NCBI GenBank assembly: GCA_008477525.1
Contig: SPDT01000003.1
Location: 3,286,001-3,350,000 of the forward strand
DNA length: 64,000 bases
From: Hypomyces perniciosus
Taxonomy: Eukaryota; Ascomycota; Sordariomycetes; Hypocreales; Hypocreaceae
Reading direction: 5' to 3'
Of the stretch, positions 24,526 to 36,015 are shown piece by piece. The translations under genes were made by a program, and so were the position numbers. The notes beneath the pieces were generated by a model. It did no database searches. It was given only the letters and a program-made list of their open reading frames with translations, and was not told the DNA's origin. Position 1 is the stretch's first letter, and every line of letters begins with the position of its first letter.

Positions 24526-25250
24526 GGCTGGCGGCTAGCCTTCCGCGCAGTTGCGAAGTGAAGCAGGCGACTGGCGAAAGGCGGCTTCAGAAACAGAGAA
24601 GGCGAATGCGACAGCGTTTGTGTTGGACAGGAAGAACAGAGCAGAGTGTCTCTGTAGCGGCAGTTCCTCGTATTTGGTGAAACCCGATGACGGCGGTTGT
24701 CAATCGGCTAGCAATGGCAGCGGCTGGTGGAGACTATTAAATTTGGTAGAAAATTGCCCGCCAACGCCAACCAAAGAGCGGAGGACTAATAATAATACTA
24801 CCGTCTGACGACGTTCGGTGGACTTACTAATATACCGGGCCGATATTTAGCAATTCAAACGAGTCGGCCTCGCCAGCATGGTCTCGTGTTATTATGCTAT
24901 TATTATAATAGTGTATCAAGACTGCGGGCGCGAGCAGACAAGTAACCGCGGCTACCTCGCTGAAGGATTCAGGTCCCTCAATGGGTTTTCAGCCTGATTC
25001 CTCATCCTACTCCATATCAGCATTCCGATTCGAGCGCATGCCTATTATCTCCGATCCCCGGGATTGTCGAGTTGATTCGGATATCGAGAATTGATGACCA
25101 ATGCGATACTCCGGATTGATTTCATGATAGTACTACTAGTACGATGTCAGGAGACCGGAAGCTCCGGAGCTCTCTTGGTATCACATGGGCCGGAATGCAC
25201 ATATAAGAGCAACTGTAGTCCCTGAAGATATAGAACTTTAGAGACTAGTA
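24526..25250. promoter_or_regulatory. Promoter side of the carrier gene, then transition to AT-rich DNA
   Basis: The first ~280 bp carry the carrier gene leader. From about 24830 no gene is supported, and the base composition drops sharply towards the repeat island that starts near 25250. Confidence 0.4.
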
Positions 25251-25555
25251 AACTACTGCTGCTACACTTAACTATTAGTTTCTGGCATATTACCTGCTTA
25301 TTAGTATTTATTTTCCCTTTAAGTAACTGCTCTTTAATCTCTTTTATTTTTCTTTAAAGTTATAGTATTTTACTTAATTTATTTACTTTAAAAAAGGTTT
25401 TTAATATATTAATCTTTCATTATTATTAATTAAAATAAAAAAAATATTAAAATTAAAAAGATTTATAATAATAAATAATTTATTTATTTTTAATAAAAAG
25501 GCTATATTTTAAATATAAAGACTTTTAAATAAAAAAAAATTTAAATTATTAATTA

Positions 25556-25800
25556 AGAAATAAAATAATAAATAAAAAATAAATAAATAATAAATAAATA
25601 ATAAATAAAAATAAATAATAAATAATAAATAAATAATAAATAAATAAATAAATAATAAATAAATAAATAAATAAATAATAAATAAAAATAAATAATAAAT
25701 AATAAATAAATAATAAATAAATAATAAATAAATAATAAATAAATAATAAATAAATAAAATAAATAATAAATAAATAATAAATAAATAAATAAATAATAAA
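25556..25800. repeat. Low-complexity (AAATAAT/AAATA)n array
   Basis: About 245 bp built almost only of AAATAAT and AAATA units. It is a simple-sequence tract with no other structure. Confidence 0.9.
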
Positions 25801-25825
25801 TATATTTAAAACGGAAATATTTAAA

Positions 25826-25935
25826 AAGTAATGCTATTAGAATAGATAAAAATTGCTACTGGAACAGATAGTCTGTGCGCGTATATAGAAATCGTCCTAG
25901 CTTTTAATTCCTTGATCTTCCATAAACAACTTAAG
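25826..25935 (+). repeat. Truncated end of the GAGTAATGC hAT-like family
   Basis: This stretch matches about 110 bp of the right terminus of the complete MITE at 28625-29083 (read on the minus strand). It includes both subterminal repeats and the TTTAATTCCT(T/C)GATCTTC segment. The terminal G has become A. No matching second end or target duplication was found, so it is a fragment. Confidence 0.75.
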
Positions 25936-26422
25936 CAGCAATAACAGCAGCAGCTCTATTATTGCTACACAACAGTTGTGACAGCAGCTATAACAAGTGC
26001 GGCCACGAGGGCAAGGACGCAGCAGCAGCAGTAAAGCTGCTATACAAGAATTATAGCAACAGGCACAGGTGCAGCCGAGAGGTCGGCCCTAGGGCCGACC
26101 ACCTACACGTCGGCTTAACCCCAGTATATAACAGGTCCCTTTACAGTTAGAGATTGAGAGCTCGCAGCCGATATTACAGGGGCCTAGAATATCCAGTCAA
26201 TATTCTAGAGGCTATAGTAGATCGCAGGTTATAAAAACTTCTAGCCGACAAAGCCATATCTCTGCCACAGCAATAGCAGCAGCAGCAGCATTATCCTAGA
26301 TTAAGAAAATTAAAGAGATTATACTAGCTATATAGTTAAAAGAATAATTAATTTAAAAGAATATATATAAATAAATAAAATATATATTAAAGATTTATTA
26401 TTTAAAGTAATTTAATACTATT

Positions 26423-26640
26423 TGTTAAAATAACGAGGTTATACTGAACCTCATTTATGTGTAGCTTCTAGGAAGCTGCACACAACGCAGCAATGAGGAA
26501 ACGACTGAGAGTCTAATTGGGTTAACAATGGATGAACAATTGAATTGTAACTGAACTAATAGCTAGAAAGCTATAGAATATCTAGTGTATGTGCGGCTGG
26601 TGTAGAAGTGATTGTATGAACAATAGCTTTGTCTTCTACA
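26423..26640 (+). repeat. Possible solo-LTR-like remnant
   Basis: A less AT-rich 218-bp stretch starts with TGTTAAAATAACGAGG and ends TTGTCTTCTACA, i.e. TG...CA. It includes the imperfect hairpin GTAGCTTCTAGGAAGCTGC. Flanking pentamers (CTATT, ATAGT) do not match, so a target duplication is not supported. It could equally be unique sequence. Confidence 0.25.
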
Positions 26641-27861
26641 ATAGTCCTCCGACTAGATGATAGGAATGCGGCGGCAGAATTGGGTTCGTGGCCCCATTCC
26701 TATTTTCCGCAAAATTCATTTATATGGGAAATCGTCCAAATCGACTCACGGCCATACAAATAGGAAACCATTTTAGTCAGATTTTTCACAATAGCCATTG
26801 TGGCCATTGTATTGAGTCTAGGGTAGGCGGGGCAGCTGGTCCTAGCTCAATTGTTATCGTTGAAGATAACAGAAATTTCCTGACTTATACCGAAGTTCCT
26901 CCAGAACTCGGTCCTAGCGTCGGGCCTAATTCCGGGTCTAGCCGGAATTTGGAAGGTTACCCAAATACACTGAAATCCTTACTTTTTAGCCCTCCTTTTT
27001 AACACTATTAAAATTAAACATTATATAAAAGAGTAAGTTATATATTAAAGGAAATTGCTAGGAGAATTTTATAGCTATATATAAACTATTTATTCTAGTA
27101 GTAATTTTTTATTTATTTTAATAGTATTACTTATAATTATATAAGTTATATAATATATAATAAAATAAAAGGTAAAAAACCAACTAGCTATCTTTTATAA
27201 CTTTCTTTATTTTCCTATATAGTTTTGAAAAGGAAATATTAAGGAAATATCTAGGAAATTTATTTTTAGAGATTTCCTAAGAAAACTTAAGGAAATGCCT
27301 GCTTAATTATTATGAGTAATGCTATTTACACAGATAGTCCGTGCGCCGCCCGCGAAAATCTCCCTAACTTTCAATTCCTAACATTTTCAATAACACATTT
27401 ACCCGTTGGTGGGTCCTCTGGAAACCAACTAAAAGGACTTCGCCTTTTAGTTGGGCCTAAAATCCCTAAGCCACCCCGAAAATCGAGCCACCTAGATATT
27501 TACATAAGCCAGTTTAATTTCATACTATATTTCCTATATAATCTTAACAACAATATATATTAGATTACTCTATACTATTATCGCAATGCAAGTTGCCGCT
27601 TTTAAAGCTGCAACAGCTATATTAATTAATCGCTTTTGCCTTTATCGCCTAAGCATTAAAAAGCCCTTTTTTATTTATGCCGTCAATCTCGTTCTCCCCC
27701 TTTTCCGGCGGCTCCGAGCCTTCACGAACGAAGAAAGTGACCTCTCCTGAGCAACTGCAACCCTTATGACCAATAAATATAACCTCTCCTAGGCAGCTAC
27801 AAGCCTTTCCGAACGATAATATGACTCCTTTATTGAGAAGAGACTAGCCGACGATAAAGAG

Positions 27862-28165
27862 AGAGACTAGTGAAGCGACTGGCGAAGCGACTGATTGATG
27901 ATAAAGAGACTGACGAACCGACTGACGAACCGACTGACGAAGAGACTGATTGATGATAAAGAGACTGACGAAGAGACTGACGAAGCGACTGATGAAGCGA
28001 CTAATTGATGATAAAGAGACTGATGAAGCGACTGACGAAGAGACTGATTGATGATAAAGAGACTGACGAAGAGACTGACGAAGCGACTGATGAAGCGACT
28101 AATTGATGATAAAGAGACTGATGAAGCGACTGACGAAGAGACTGATAAAGAGATTAATAAAAAGA
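27862..28165. repeat. 12-bp minisatellite with 98-bp higher-order period
   Basis: The basic unit is GACTGACGAAGA / GACTGATGAAGC. Units combine with TTGATGATAAA spacers into a higher-order block: GAGACTGACGAAGAGACTGA starts at 27961 and again at 28059, 98 bp apart. It lies inside the TA-flanked TIR element. The short frames across it are products of the repeat (ETDE units) and are not proposed as genes. Confidence 0.85.
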
Positions 28166-28448
28166 CTGACAAAAAGACTGATAAATGGATTAATAATATA
28201 TATCCTAGGCCTTTTCGCGATAAAGATTATAATAAATAGCCAGCTAAGTATATATAAAAGAAATAGTAAATAGCTATATAATATACTATTAAAATAATAT
28301 AAATTAATAATAAAATAATAGCCTAATTTTTATATATTATACTACATAAAATTATATACTTTTTTACTTTTTATAAGAGAAATTGCTTCAATAGAAATAG
28401 AAGTTATCTGTATAATGTCTAGGTGGCTCGATTTTCGGGGTGGCTCAG

Positions 28449-28530
28449 TGATACGCATAAAAGCGTATCCTTCTTCTCTTTCCTTTCCTTTCCTTCCCTT
28501 ATTCTCTCCTTTCCACCCCATTGTGTATCA
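28449..28530. mobile_element. 82-bp TIR micro-element inserted in the right inverted repeat
   Basis: Comparing the two inverted repeats of the host element shows that the right copy has 82 extra bases flanked by the direct repeat CTCAG (28444-28448 and 28531-28535). The insert begins TGATACGCA and ends TGTGTATCA, a 9-bp terminal inverted repeat with one mismatch. Its centre is a pyrimidine tract of TTCC/TTTCC units. The uninterrupted left copy serves as the empty site. Confidence 0.8.
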
Positions 28531-28624
28531 CTCAGGGATTTTAGGCCCAACTAAAAGGCGAAGTCCTTTTAGTTGGTTTCCAGAGGACCCACCAACAGGT
28601 AGCCATAATAACACTACTAATCTA

Positions 28625-29083
28625 GAGTAATGCTATTGGAACAGATAAAAATTGCTACTGGAACAGATAGTCCGTGCACACATACAGAAATTCTCCCAGC
28701 AACTTCCCTCAACATATAATTTACTCCTTTACATTACACTCAATTACAGTATATCTACAGCTAGCTATTCTAACACCATTATATTGCTTTGAATAACAGG
28801 TCTTTGGTATATATTTTAGTAATTGTATAAGCGACTGCGGCTAATCTTCAATTTCGCTATCAAAATCGAAAAAACCTAGCAGCTTAGAGTTATCTGCAGC
28901 ATCGCTATACTAAGCCAATCACGGGTCTAAAAGGAAACCCATCATGACGTATAAAATTGGTGGTATTATTGTAATTGAAAGTGTTATAGAAGATCGAGGA
29001 ATTAAAGGCTAGGAAGATTTCTGTGTGCGCGCACGGACTATCTGTTCCAGTAGCAATTTTTATCTGTTCCAATAGCATTACTC
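28625..29083. mobile_element. 459-bp hAT-type MITE with perfect 8-bp target duplication
   Basis: The ends are GAGTAATGCTATTGGAACAG and its inverted copy; the inverted similarity extends about 60 bp. The element is flanked by the exact octamer CTAATCTA at 28617-28624 and 29084-29091. Inside each end a subterminal unit GCTA(T/C)TGGAACAGATA occurs twice in tandem. No coding capacity. It shares its ends with the surrounding hAT-like element, so one transposase could have moved both. Confidence 0.85.
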
Positions 29084-29574
29084 CTAATCTAATACTATTA
29101 GCGCCCTTTACTGTAATAGATATCCCCGTTAACCCTTTATTAACTCAATCTGAAGATGCATCTGGCTTTAACTTCATCGATTACGCAGATCTTAATAGCG
29201 AAAATCCTAGGCGGCTGCAGTTACCCTTAAAGCTGCTAGATTTGCCCGAACCTGACTATAAAACATCACAACGACAGAGCCGTGTCTCGGCTATAGCATT
29301 AGCTAAGATTAAGGAGTTTAATGATATTGTGCCAGCTATACAGCCAGAAGAATAGTCGGGCTAGGGAGATTCTGTATAGAGTAGATAAAAGGGATATTAA
29401 AGACTTATTAATTAAAGTAATGTAATATATTGCTGCTGCTATCTATTATAGTATTATATAAAGGATTAAGTTATATAGTGCAAGTAGCTATAGGGAGATT
29501 TTTGCGGGCGGTGCATAGACTATTTGTGTAAATAGCAATTTCTATCTATATAAATAGCACTACTTATTATTATT

Positions 29575-29736
29575 TGTCACGGCACCAAACCTGCCCTCTG
29601 ATGACTCATCAGCATCACGTGCGTCCTCACGTGATAACTTGGTCCTACACCTTCAAACCACATTCTTATAGCTTCTTGCCTTATTCAAGGCACAATAAAA
29701 ATATTACCTTAACCTGCTGTTCTATGTGCCGTGATA
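29575..29736 (+). repeat. 5' LTR (162 bp)
   Basis: It begins TGTCACGGCA and ends TGCCGTGATA, and is the same length as the 3' LTR. It differs from it at 13 positions, all transitions. It contains the inverted pair ATCACGTG / CACGTGAT. Confidence 0.93.
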
Positions 29737-32700
29737 GTTTGTGCCTTCCTACAACGACTGCGCCGTTACCCCTAGCCCTTGACCCTGCCTAAGAAGAATT
29801 AACGAAGTCGCCGACGGCCCAGTCGCAATACTATAAAAAGCCCCACGTCTCATAGGAAATTCACTAATCCCTAACTATAGCGAGACCCTAAGCCTAAAAG
29901 CCTATATCCCTGCAGCAAAAAATATACCTTAGCCCAGCTCCTTAGCCTATACCTGATTCCCTAGCCTGCGTTTAACCCGAGAATACTAAAGTAAGAATAG
30001 AAGGCGTAAAAGGGGACCTTAGTTAGAAAGTAAGGCTTATTAATTACTTCCGCGACTAGCCTTATATCTATACTATCTTAAAAGCTTGTAATAACAATTA
30101 TAACCTAACCCTATAGCTTTAAGCACCAGAACTCAAGCAGTTCTTCAATATTGTCTTTAACTACTTCTAGAACTAAAAGTATAACTTTAATATAGCCTTA
30201 GAATAAAAGGAGTTTAAGAATACTGCTATTATTAAAAACCTAAAGCTTGCTTAATATAAAGTCTAAAGCTAAAGCGATATAATTAATAAACTTATTAAAG
30301 CTAAAAGTAATAATATCCTAAAACATTAAATTAATAACTTTAAAAATAAATTTAATGCTAAAGATAAAGATACAAAAACCTATTAATAAAAGTATATAAA
30401 CTAGCGTTCCACTATACTGCGCAATATTACAATTAATGCCAAGTACTTTAATACCCCCTATAAACGTATCCTCTATATTAGCAGTTAACTAGATAATAAT
30501 ACCTATAATTTAATATAAAAGGCATTTAACTATATTATAATAAAAAAGGATAACTGTATAATATAGAAATAGGGAAATAGTAAAACTTTTATTGAATTCC
30601 TAGACTTATAGTATAAAACTCTTAACCTTTCGCAATCTACTGCCTAAGAGTTTAATACCTACTATATAGCAAATAAGCCATTCTAGAACTTTATTACTAA
30701 GTTCTATAAACTAGCAGCCTAAGCCGGCAAAACCGATACCTAGAAGGTTAACGCCCTTCGCCTTAAAGTGTCTAAAGAGATAGCTGCCGCCTTCACTAAT
30801 AGAAGCGATAAGCCTATAAGTAAAGATAACTAATCTGCTTAAAGAACTTTTAGTTAAAAAGTTTACAATAACCTCGAAAAGCAGGCCTATTACGCTAAAC
30901 TTAAAGGCAACTGCAAGTTTAAAAAGCTAAACAGCAACTATACCCTTTAATAAGCCCTGCCTTAAAATAAATTAAACCCTTTAAAGCAAGAAGATACAGG
31001 TAATCCTATACAGTTAAATACTATATCCTTTACTTTATAATATAAAGAATACCGACAACTCTATAACCTATACTATTACTATAGCAGCTAATATATAGTC
31101 AGCAACTATATAGAAAAGCAGAAAGCTAATACTATAAGACCTTAAACCCTATAAGGATATAATAGCGGCTTTTTAGGATACAGAATATATCGAGGCAATA
31201 GCACTATAGCGCCTCGAGGCAGGGTATATATCCCAAGCCAGGGAAAAGGCATACCAGCACTATAAGTTCCTATTCCTTAATTCCCGCAGTACCAGCACTT
31301 CCTAACCTAAAAAAATAACCTATTATACTACAGGAACCTATTCCTATACTATATTAATAAAACCAGCTTTATTAAAAGATTAGTTACCTTTAGCAATACA
31401 CTTGCCTATAAAGATATAACTCCTGATATAAGAAGGCAGGGAAAAGAGTAGCTTTTTAATAATATTGCGTTAAAAAGCGCAATAAAATATCAGAATAGCC
31501 TATAAACCTAATACCTCTATAAATATAACAGATTATTATTAATAACAGACTATTAATTTTAAATACTATAAATAGCAAATCACTACTTATCTATACTATA
31601 TTATTCCTCGTATACTTACTAATAACTATATTAACCCTTATTAATACTAGCTGCTTAATATAAGGCTTTACAGACCAGCATTTTCTCTGAAAGTCCTAAA
31701 TCCCAATAATGCAATTGCCTAGACTAAAAAGCCTTATTTTAGCTAATAGTAAAGCAGCAGCACAGCTCACTAACTATATAATCCTAAATATAGGAATAAA
31801 GGAATACAGAAAGCTATATATATTTTTTATTACTAATCTCTTAAATTAAAACCCCTTTATCCTTAAAATGCTATAGCTATAGCAATATAATCCCAATATC
31901 GACTAGCCTATATTAACAGTTACCTTTAACTTATAATATTATTTAATAAATTATTACCCTTAGACCTACACTATACTAATAATTCCTAGCCTAATAACTA
32001 TTCTATATAATATTAATATCCCAGGCAAACCCTTAAAGTTAATACTTTATACTACCAGCAAAAAACAAAACAATATATTAAAAAGGATAAAAAAGAAGGT
32101 TAAAAAGAAAGTTAAATTCTAAGCCTATATTAAAAGTATACCAGAAGAAACAATGCCTTAATAGGGAGAAAAGGACCTATACATTAACCTTACACTAATA
32201 CCAGGGCAAAATCACTACTGCACTTATTAACCTAATAACTGTAAAGGACTAGAGATTAAAGTATAGATAATACTAAACAAGCCTTTAACACTAGTCTTAA
32301 CAATACCTATAGCTAATAGCCGTTAACATCTATATTAATATAACCTAGTATAACTCTTTAAACTAAATATATTAATACCTAATAAGCCTGCAGCAGTAGC
32401 GCTATATAAGTAACCTAACCTAATAGATATTTAAATATCCGCCATAATATCGTTTATCCAGTTCTATAAAGACCTATCTGCCTAATATATAAAACTAACC
32501 TAAGCAAACTTAGCAGAAAATATACAGGAATAGGAATATAAAGTATACCGACTATTAAAGCTTAATAAAGACACTTTTGCAAGCGTGTTATAAAGACAGG
32601 GCAGCTTTGCAGCAGTATAAGCATTATTCCCTATAGCTTTCTATAATTTCCTCGCACACTACTATAGCAGAAAGCACCTTTAAAGGATATTAAAGTCTAA

Positions 32701-35688
32701 TATTAATAAATTTATAAAAGTAAAGCTAGAATTAACAGAAAATAATATTTAAAAGAAACTTCCTAACTAGCTATAAAATAAAATTATTAGCTTCCTTTTA
32801 TAATTAGTAAATAAACTTCCCTTTAAAAGATTATAAAACTATAAAATTAAGCTTTTACTAAAGAAAGAACCACTATATTAGAAAAACCGCCTAATATCAC
32901 TAAATAAACTCTAAGTTATAAAAAAATAGCTAGATAAAAACTTAGCTAAAGGATTTATTAAAGAATCTAAAGTAAAATATACTGCCCCCTTACTCTTTAC
33001 TATAAAACCTAAAAGAAGTATCTGCATTTATTAAGACTACTAAAGCCTTAATAATATTACTATAAAAAATCACTACTTATTACCGCTAATCTAAGAGATA
33101 TTAAATACTCTATGCAATACTAGATTTTATACTAAGCTAAATATAATAGCCGCCTTTAATAAACTCAAAATCGCAAAGGGATATAAATAGAAAATAGCTT
33201 TTATAACCCAGTTCAGGCTATTTAAAACCCTTATTATACCCTTCAGTCTTTACAATACCCTAGCCTCTTTCTAATACTATATTAACTATACTTTATATAA
33301 TTTACTTAATAAAATTTATATAGCCTACCTCGATAATATCTTAGTCTATTTAGCTATATAAAAGGAATATTAACAATATATATAAGAAGTTATAGATAGA
33401 TTAATCGATACAGGTCTCTAAATCGATATTAAAAAATATAAATTCAAGACAACAAGAATAAAATACCTTAGCCTAATTATTATAAGCAATAGCATTAAGA
33501 TAGACCCTGAGAAAGTGGCTGCGATTATAAGTTAAAAGAGACCCTTAAACCTCCATAAACTCTAATACTTCCTAGGCTTTGCGAATTTCTATTAGCAGTT
33601 TATTAAAGACTTCTTTAATATCTATAAACCCTTAAACAGCCTTTTAAGAAAAGATATACTATAGAATTAAATAAAACTCTATACTGCTGCATTTAACTGT
33701 CTTAAAACCCAGTTTATAACCGCCTTAATCCTCGCCTTCTTTAACTATAATAAAAAGATAGTTTTAGAAATAAATGCTTTAAACTAGGCATCTAATAGTA
33801 TTCTCTTTCAGTATAATAAAGATAATGTCTTGCGATTAGTAGTATACTTTTTATTAAAGCACTTACCTGCTGAATACAATTATAAGATTTATAATAAGGA
33901 ACTTTTAGCTATTATTAAATCGTTAGAAGAATAGCGCCTTAAGCTCTAAGGCACAGAAAATGAATTCGAGATTATTACAGACTATAAAAACCTAAAATAT
34001 TTTACGACTACTAAAGTATTAAATTAAAAATAAATCCACTAGTCTAAATTCTTATCCCAGTACAATTTCCAGATTATTTATCGGCCTAAGTTAAAAGCAG
34101 TAAAGCCTAATGCATTAAGCAGGAGATCTTAGGATATCCCAGTAAAGTTAAACTAAAATAATAGCCGATTAAAAGAAAAAAAAAAACCTTACTCCCAGAA
34201 AGCCGCTTTAACCCCTATACCTATACCGATATTATAAGAGGCATAAACAATAAAAACCTATTTACTGTAATAACCAGTACTTTAATCCTAGACTTAGAGA
34301 TATCGATCGATAGAATAATCAATAAAGCCTATAAAACATTAAATATAGCGAGTATTATAATACAGGCGCTCCAAGACCCAGCCATTTAACAATAGCCTAA
34401 GAGTATTTAAAGTAACTTAAAGGCAGCGATATAAAACTTTCAAATCCGCGGCAATTAAATATATTACTAAAAATAACTTTTCCTCCCGCTAACAGATAAA
34501 GCGAAAATATAAATTATATACTAAATACACTCTTCTAGGCTAAAGGGACACCCAGGATAAGTAAAAACGCTAAACCTCTTTAACTGTATATACTAATAGC
34601 TATAAATATCAGCTAATATTAATACTTTTATTAAAGGTTATAACCTATACTTTTAAATAAAGTTAAATAAGTCTACTCCCTTAGGATTCCTAAAACTATT
34701 ATTAATATTATTTTAAGCCTAAAGTAATATCTCAGTAAACTATATTATATTACTGCCTAACTATAACTAGCAAAGCTTAATCTATAAAAATATCTTTATA
34801 ATAGTATACTACTTAATAAAGATACACTACTTTATCGCTACCCGTACACTTAATACCAAAAAACTTACCAACGCCTTTATTTTATATATCTATACCTTAT
34901 ATAAAGCCCCAGAAACAATTATATTAGACCAGGGTACCTAGTTTATATCTAAATTCTAAAAGCAGTTATCCTAACAATTTAAAATTTACCTTAAATATTC
35001 CTTAGCCTACTATTTAAAAATTAATAGCTAAACTAAATAGTTAAATATAAAAGTAAAGCAGTATTTTAGGCAGTTTATAAGTTTTCACTAAAACAATTAG
35101 GTAAATTAATTGCTACTTATAGAGTTTGCCTAAAATAACTAAGTATCCGAGATAACAGGAACTTTACTATTCTTTGCAAATTATAGTTTTTACCCGCGCT
35201 TAAAAGTCAAGCCCTTAAACCCCTGCCCGCTAAACCTATCTATCGCCTAAAAGAGGAGTTTCTATAAAGCAAACACTATAGCTAAGCATTTCCAATAGAT
35301 CCTAAACCAACTAAAAGCCCTTACAGTACAATCAATCGCCTAATATAAGGCCGCGGCCAATATATTAAAGGAGGACTTATACCGATTCGCAGTCAGTGAA
35401 AAGGTATAGTTAAAGATTAAATACCTTAAAACAAACCGCCCAATAAAGAAGGGAGATAATAAATAAGTAAGCCTATATAAAATCCTTAATATATACCCCC
35501 AAGCTTGCCGACTTAAACTCCCCGACTGTATCTGCATTTTCCCTGTATTCTATAACTCTCTCTTTAGACTACTGGCAGTCGATAAAGCAGGCCAACAGAT
35601 ATATCTGCCGGGACAAGACACTATTAATAAGCGAGAGAATAAGAATACGCGGGGATAAGTCTTTAAAAGAGATAATAAGACGAACAAA

Positions 35689-35871
35689 ATGGTAGAAAAG
35701 TGGGAATTCGATAAGATCCTCGACTGCCATAACAAGGATAGCCTACACTATCACATAGCCTGGAAACACCACGCACTAAGCTGGCAACCCGCAAAAGATC
35801 TAAAAGGACAAGACGCCGCCCTCTTAGAATACCATATGAAAAACCCCGACAAGCCCGGCCCGCCTGCCTAG
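35689..35871 (+). pseudogene. Chromodomain at the end of the Gypsy integrase (surviving open frame)
   Basis: A 60-codon open frame encodes a chromodomain: VEKWEFDKILDCHNKDSLHYHIAWKHH, then LSWQPAKDL and a PDKPGPP tail. These match the beta-strand and C-terminal helix pattern of chromovirus integrases, where the domain steers integration to modified histones. It is the only long undamaged pol segment. The upstream reading frame is interrupted by stops, so it is a remnant and not an independent gene. Confidence 0.85.
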
Positions 35872-36015
35872 GTCAAGAAGAGGAAGATAACCGACCAGCC
35901 GGACCCGCGACGCAGCAGCCGCTTATAACGGAATTGATATAATAAGAGGATTTGAATATATATAGTCTTAGAATAGCCATTTGGGGGCAAATAGAGTTTG
36001 AAAAGGGGGGGGTAC

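Larger units (their letters stand above)
27402..28599. mobile_element. TA-flanked 1.2-kb TIR element (Tc1/mariner-like, non-autonomous)
   Basis: About 100 bp at the left (27402-27500) and right (28411-28599, minus an 82-bp insertion) are inverted copies of each other, starting CC(C/T)GTTGGTGGGTCCTCTGG. Both ends abut TA (27400-27401 and 28600-28601), the duplication typical of the Tc1/mariner group. The ~900-bp interior has no transposase-like frame; it contains an AT-rich part and a minisatellite. The right inverted repeat is split by a separate micro-element. Confidence 0.78.
27314..29565. mobile_element. hAT-like DNA element with 8-bp target duplication, host to three nested insertions
   Basis: The left end GAGTAATGCTATTTACACAG and the right end (reverse complement AAGTAGTGCTATTTATATAG) are matching terminal inverted repeats. 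The next segments, CCGCCCGCGAAAATCTCCCTA and its near copy, also match. The element is flanked by the exact 8-bp direct repeat ATTATTAT at 27306-27313 and 29566-29573; 8-bp duplications are characteristic of hAT-superfamily transposition. Its body is interrupted by the TA-flanked element (27402-28599) and a shorter relative (28625-29083). What remains of its own interior (29092-29490) contains a short frame ending at 29355 that I do not recognise. No transposase is evident. Confidence 0.8.

Noticed and set aside
26423..26640. Solo LTR with TG...CA ends
   Set aside because: Flanking bases give no target duplication and no second copy is in the window; kept only as a low-confidence repeat.
26688..27002. 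A 104-codon open frame in a less AT-rich part of the island
   Set aside because: No recognisable domain or motif, and the surroundings are repeat-derived. I cannot support it as a gene.
27867..28172. Open frames on both strands across the minisatellite
   Set aside because: They follow directly from the 12-bp unit, which is divisible by three; the predicted proteins are only repeat units.
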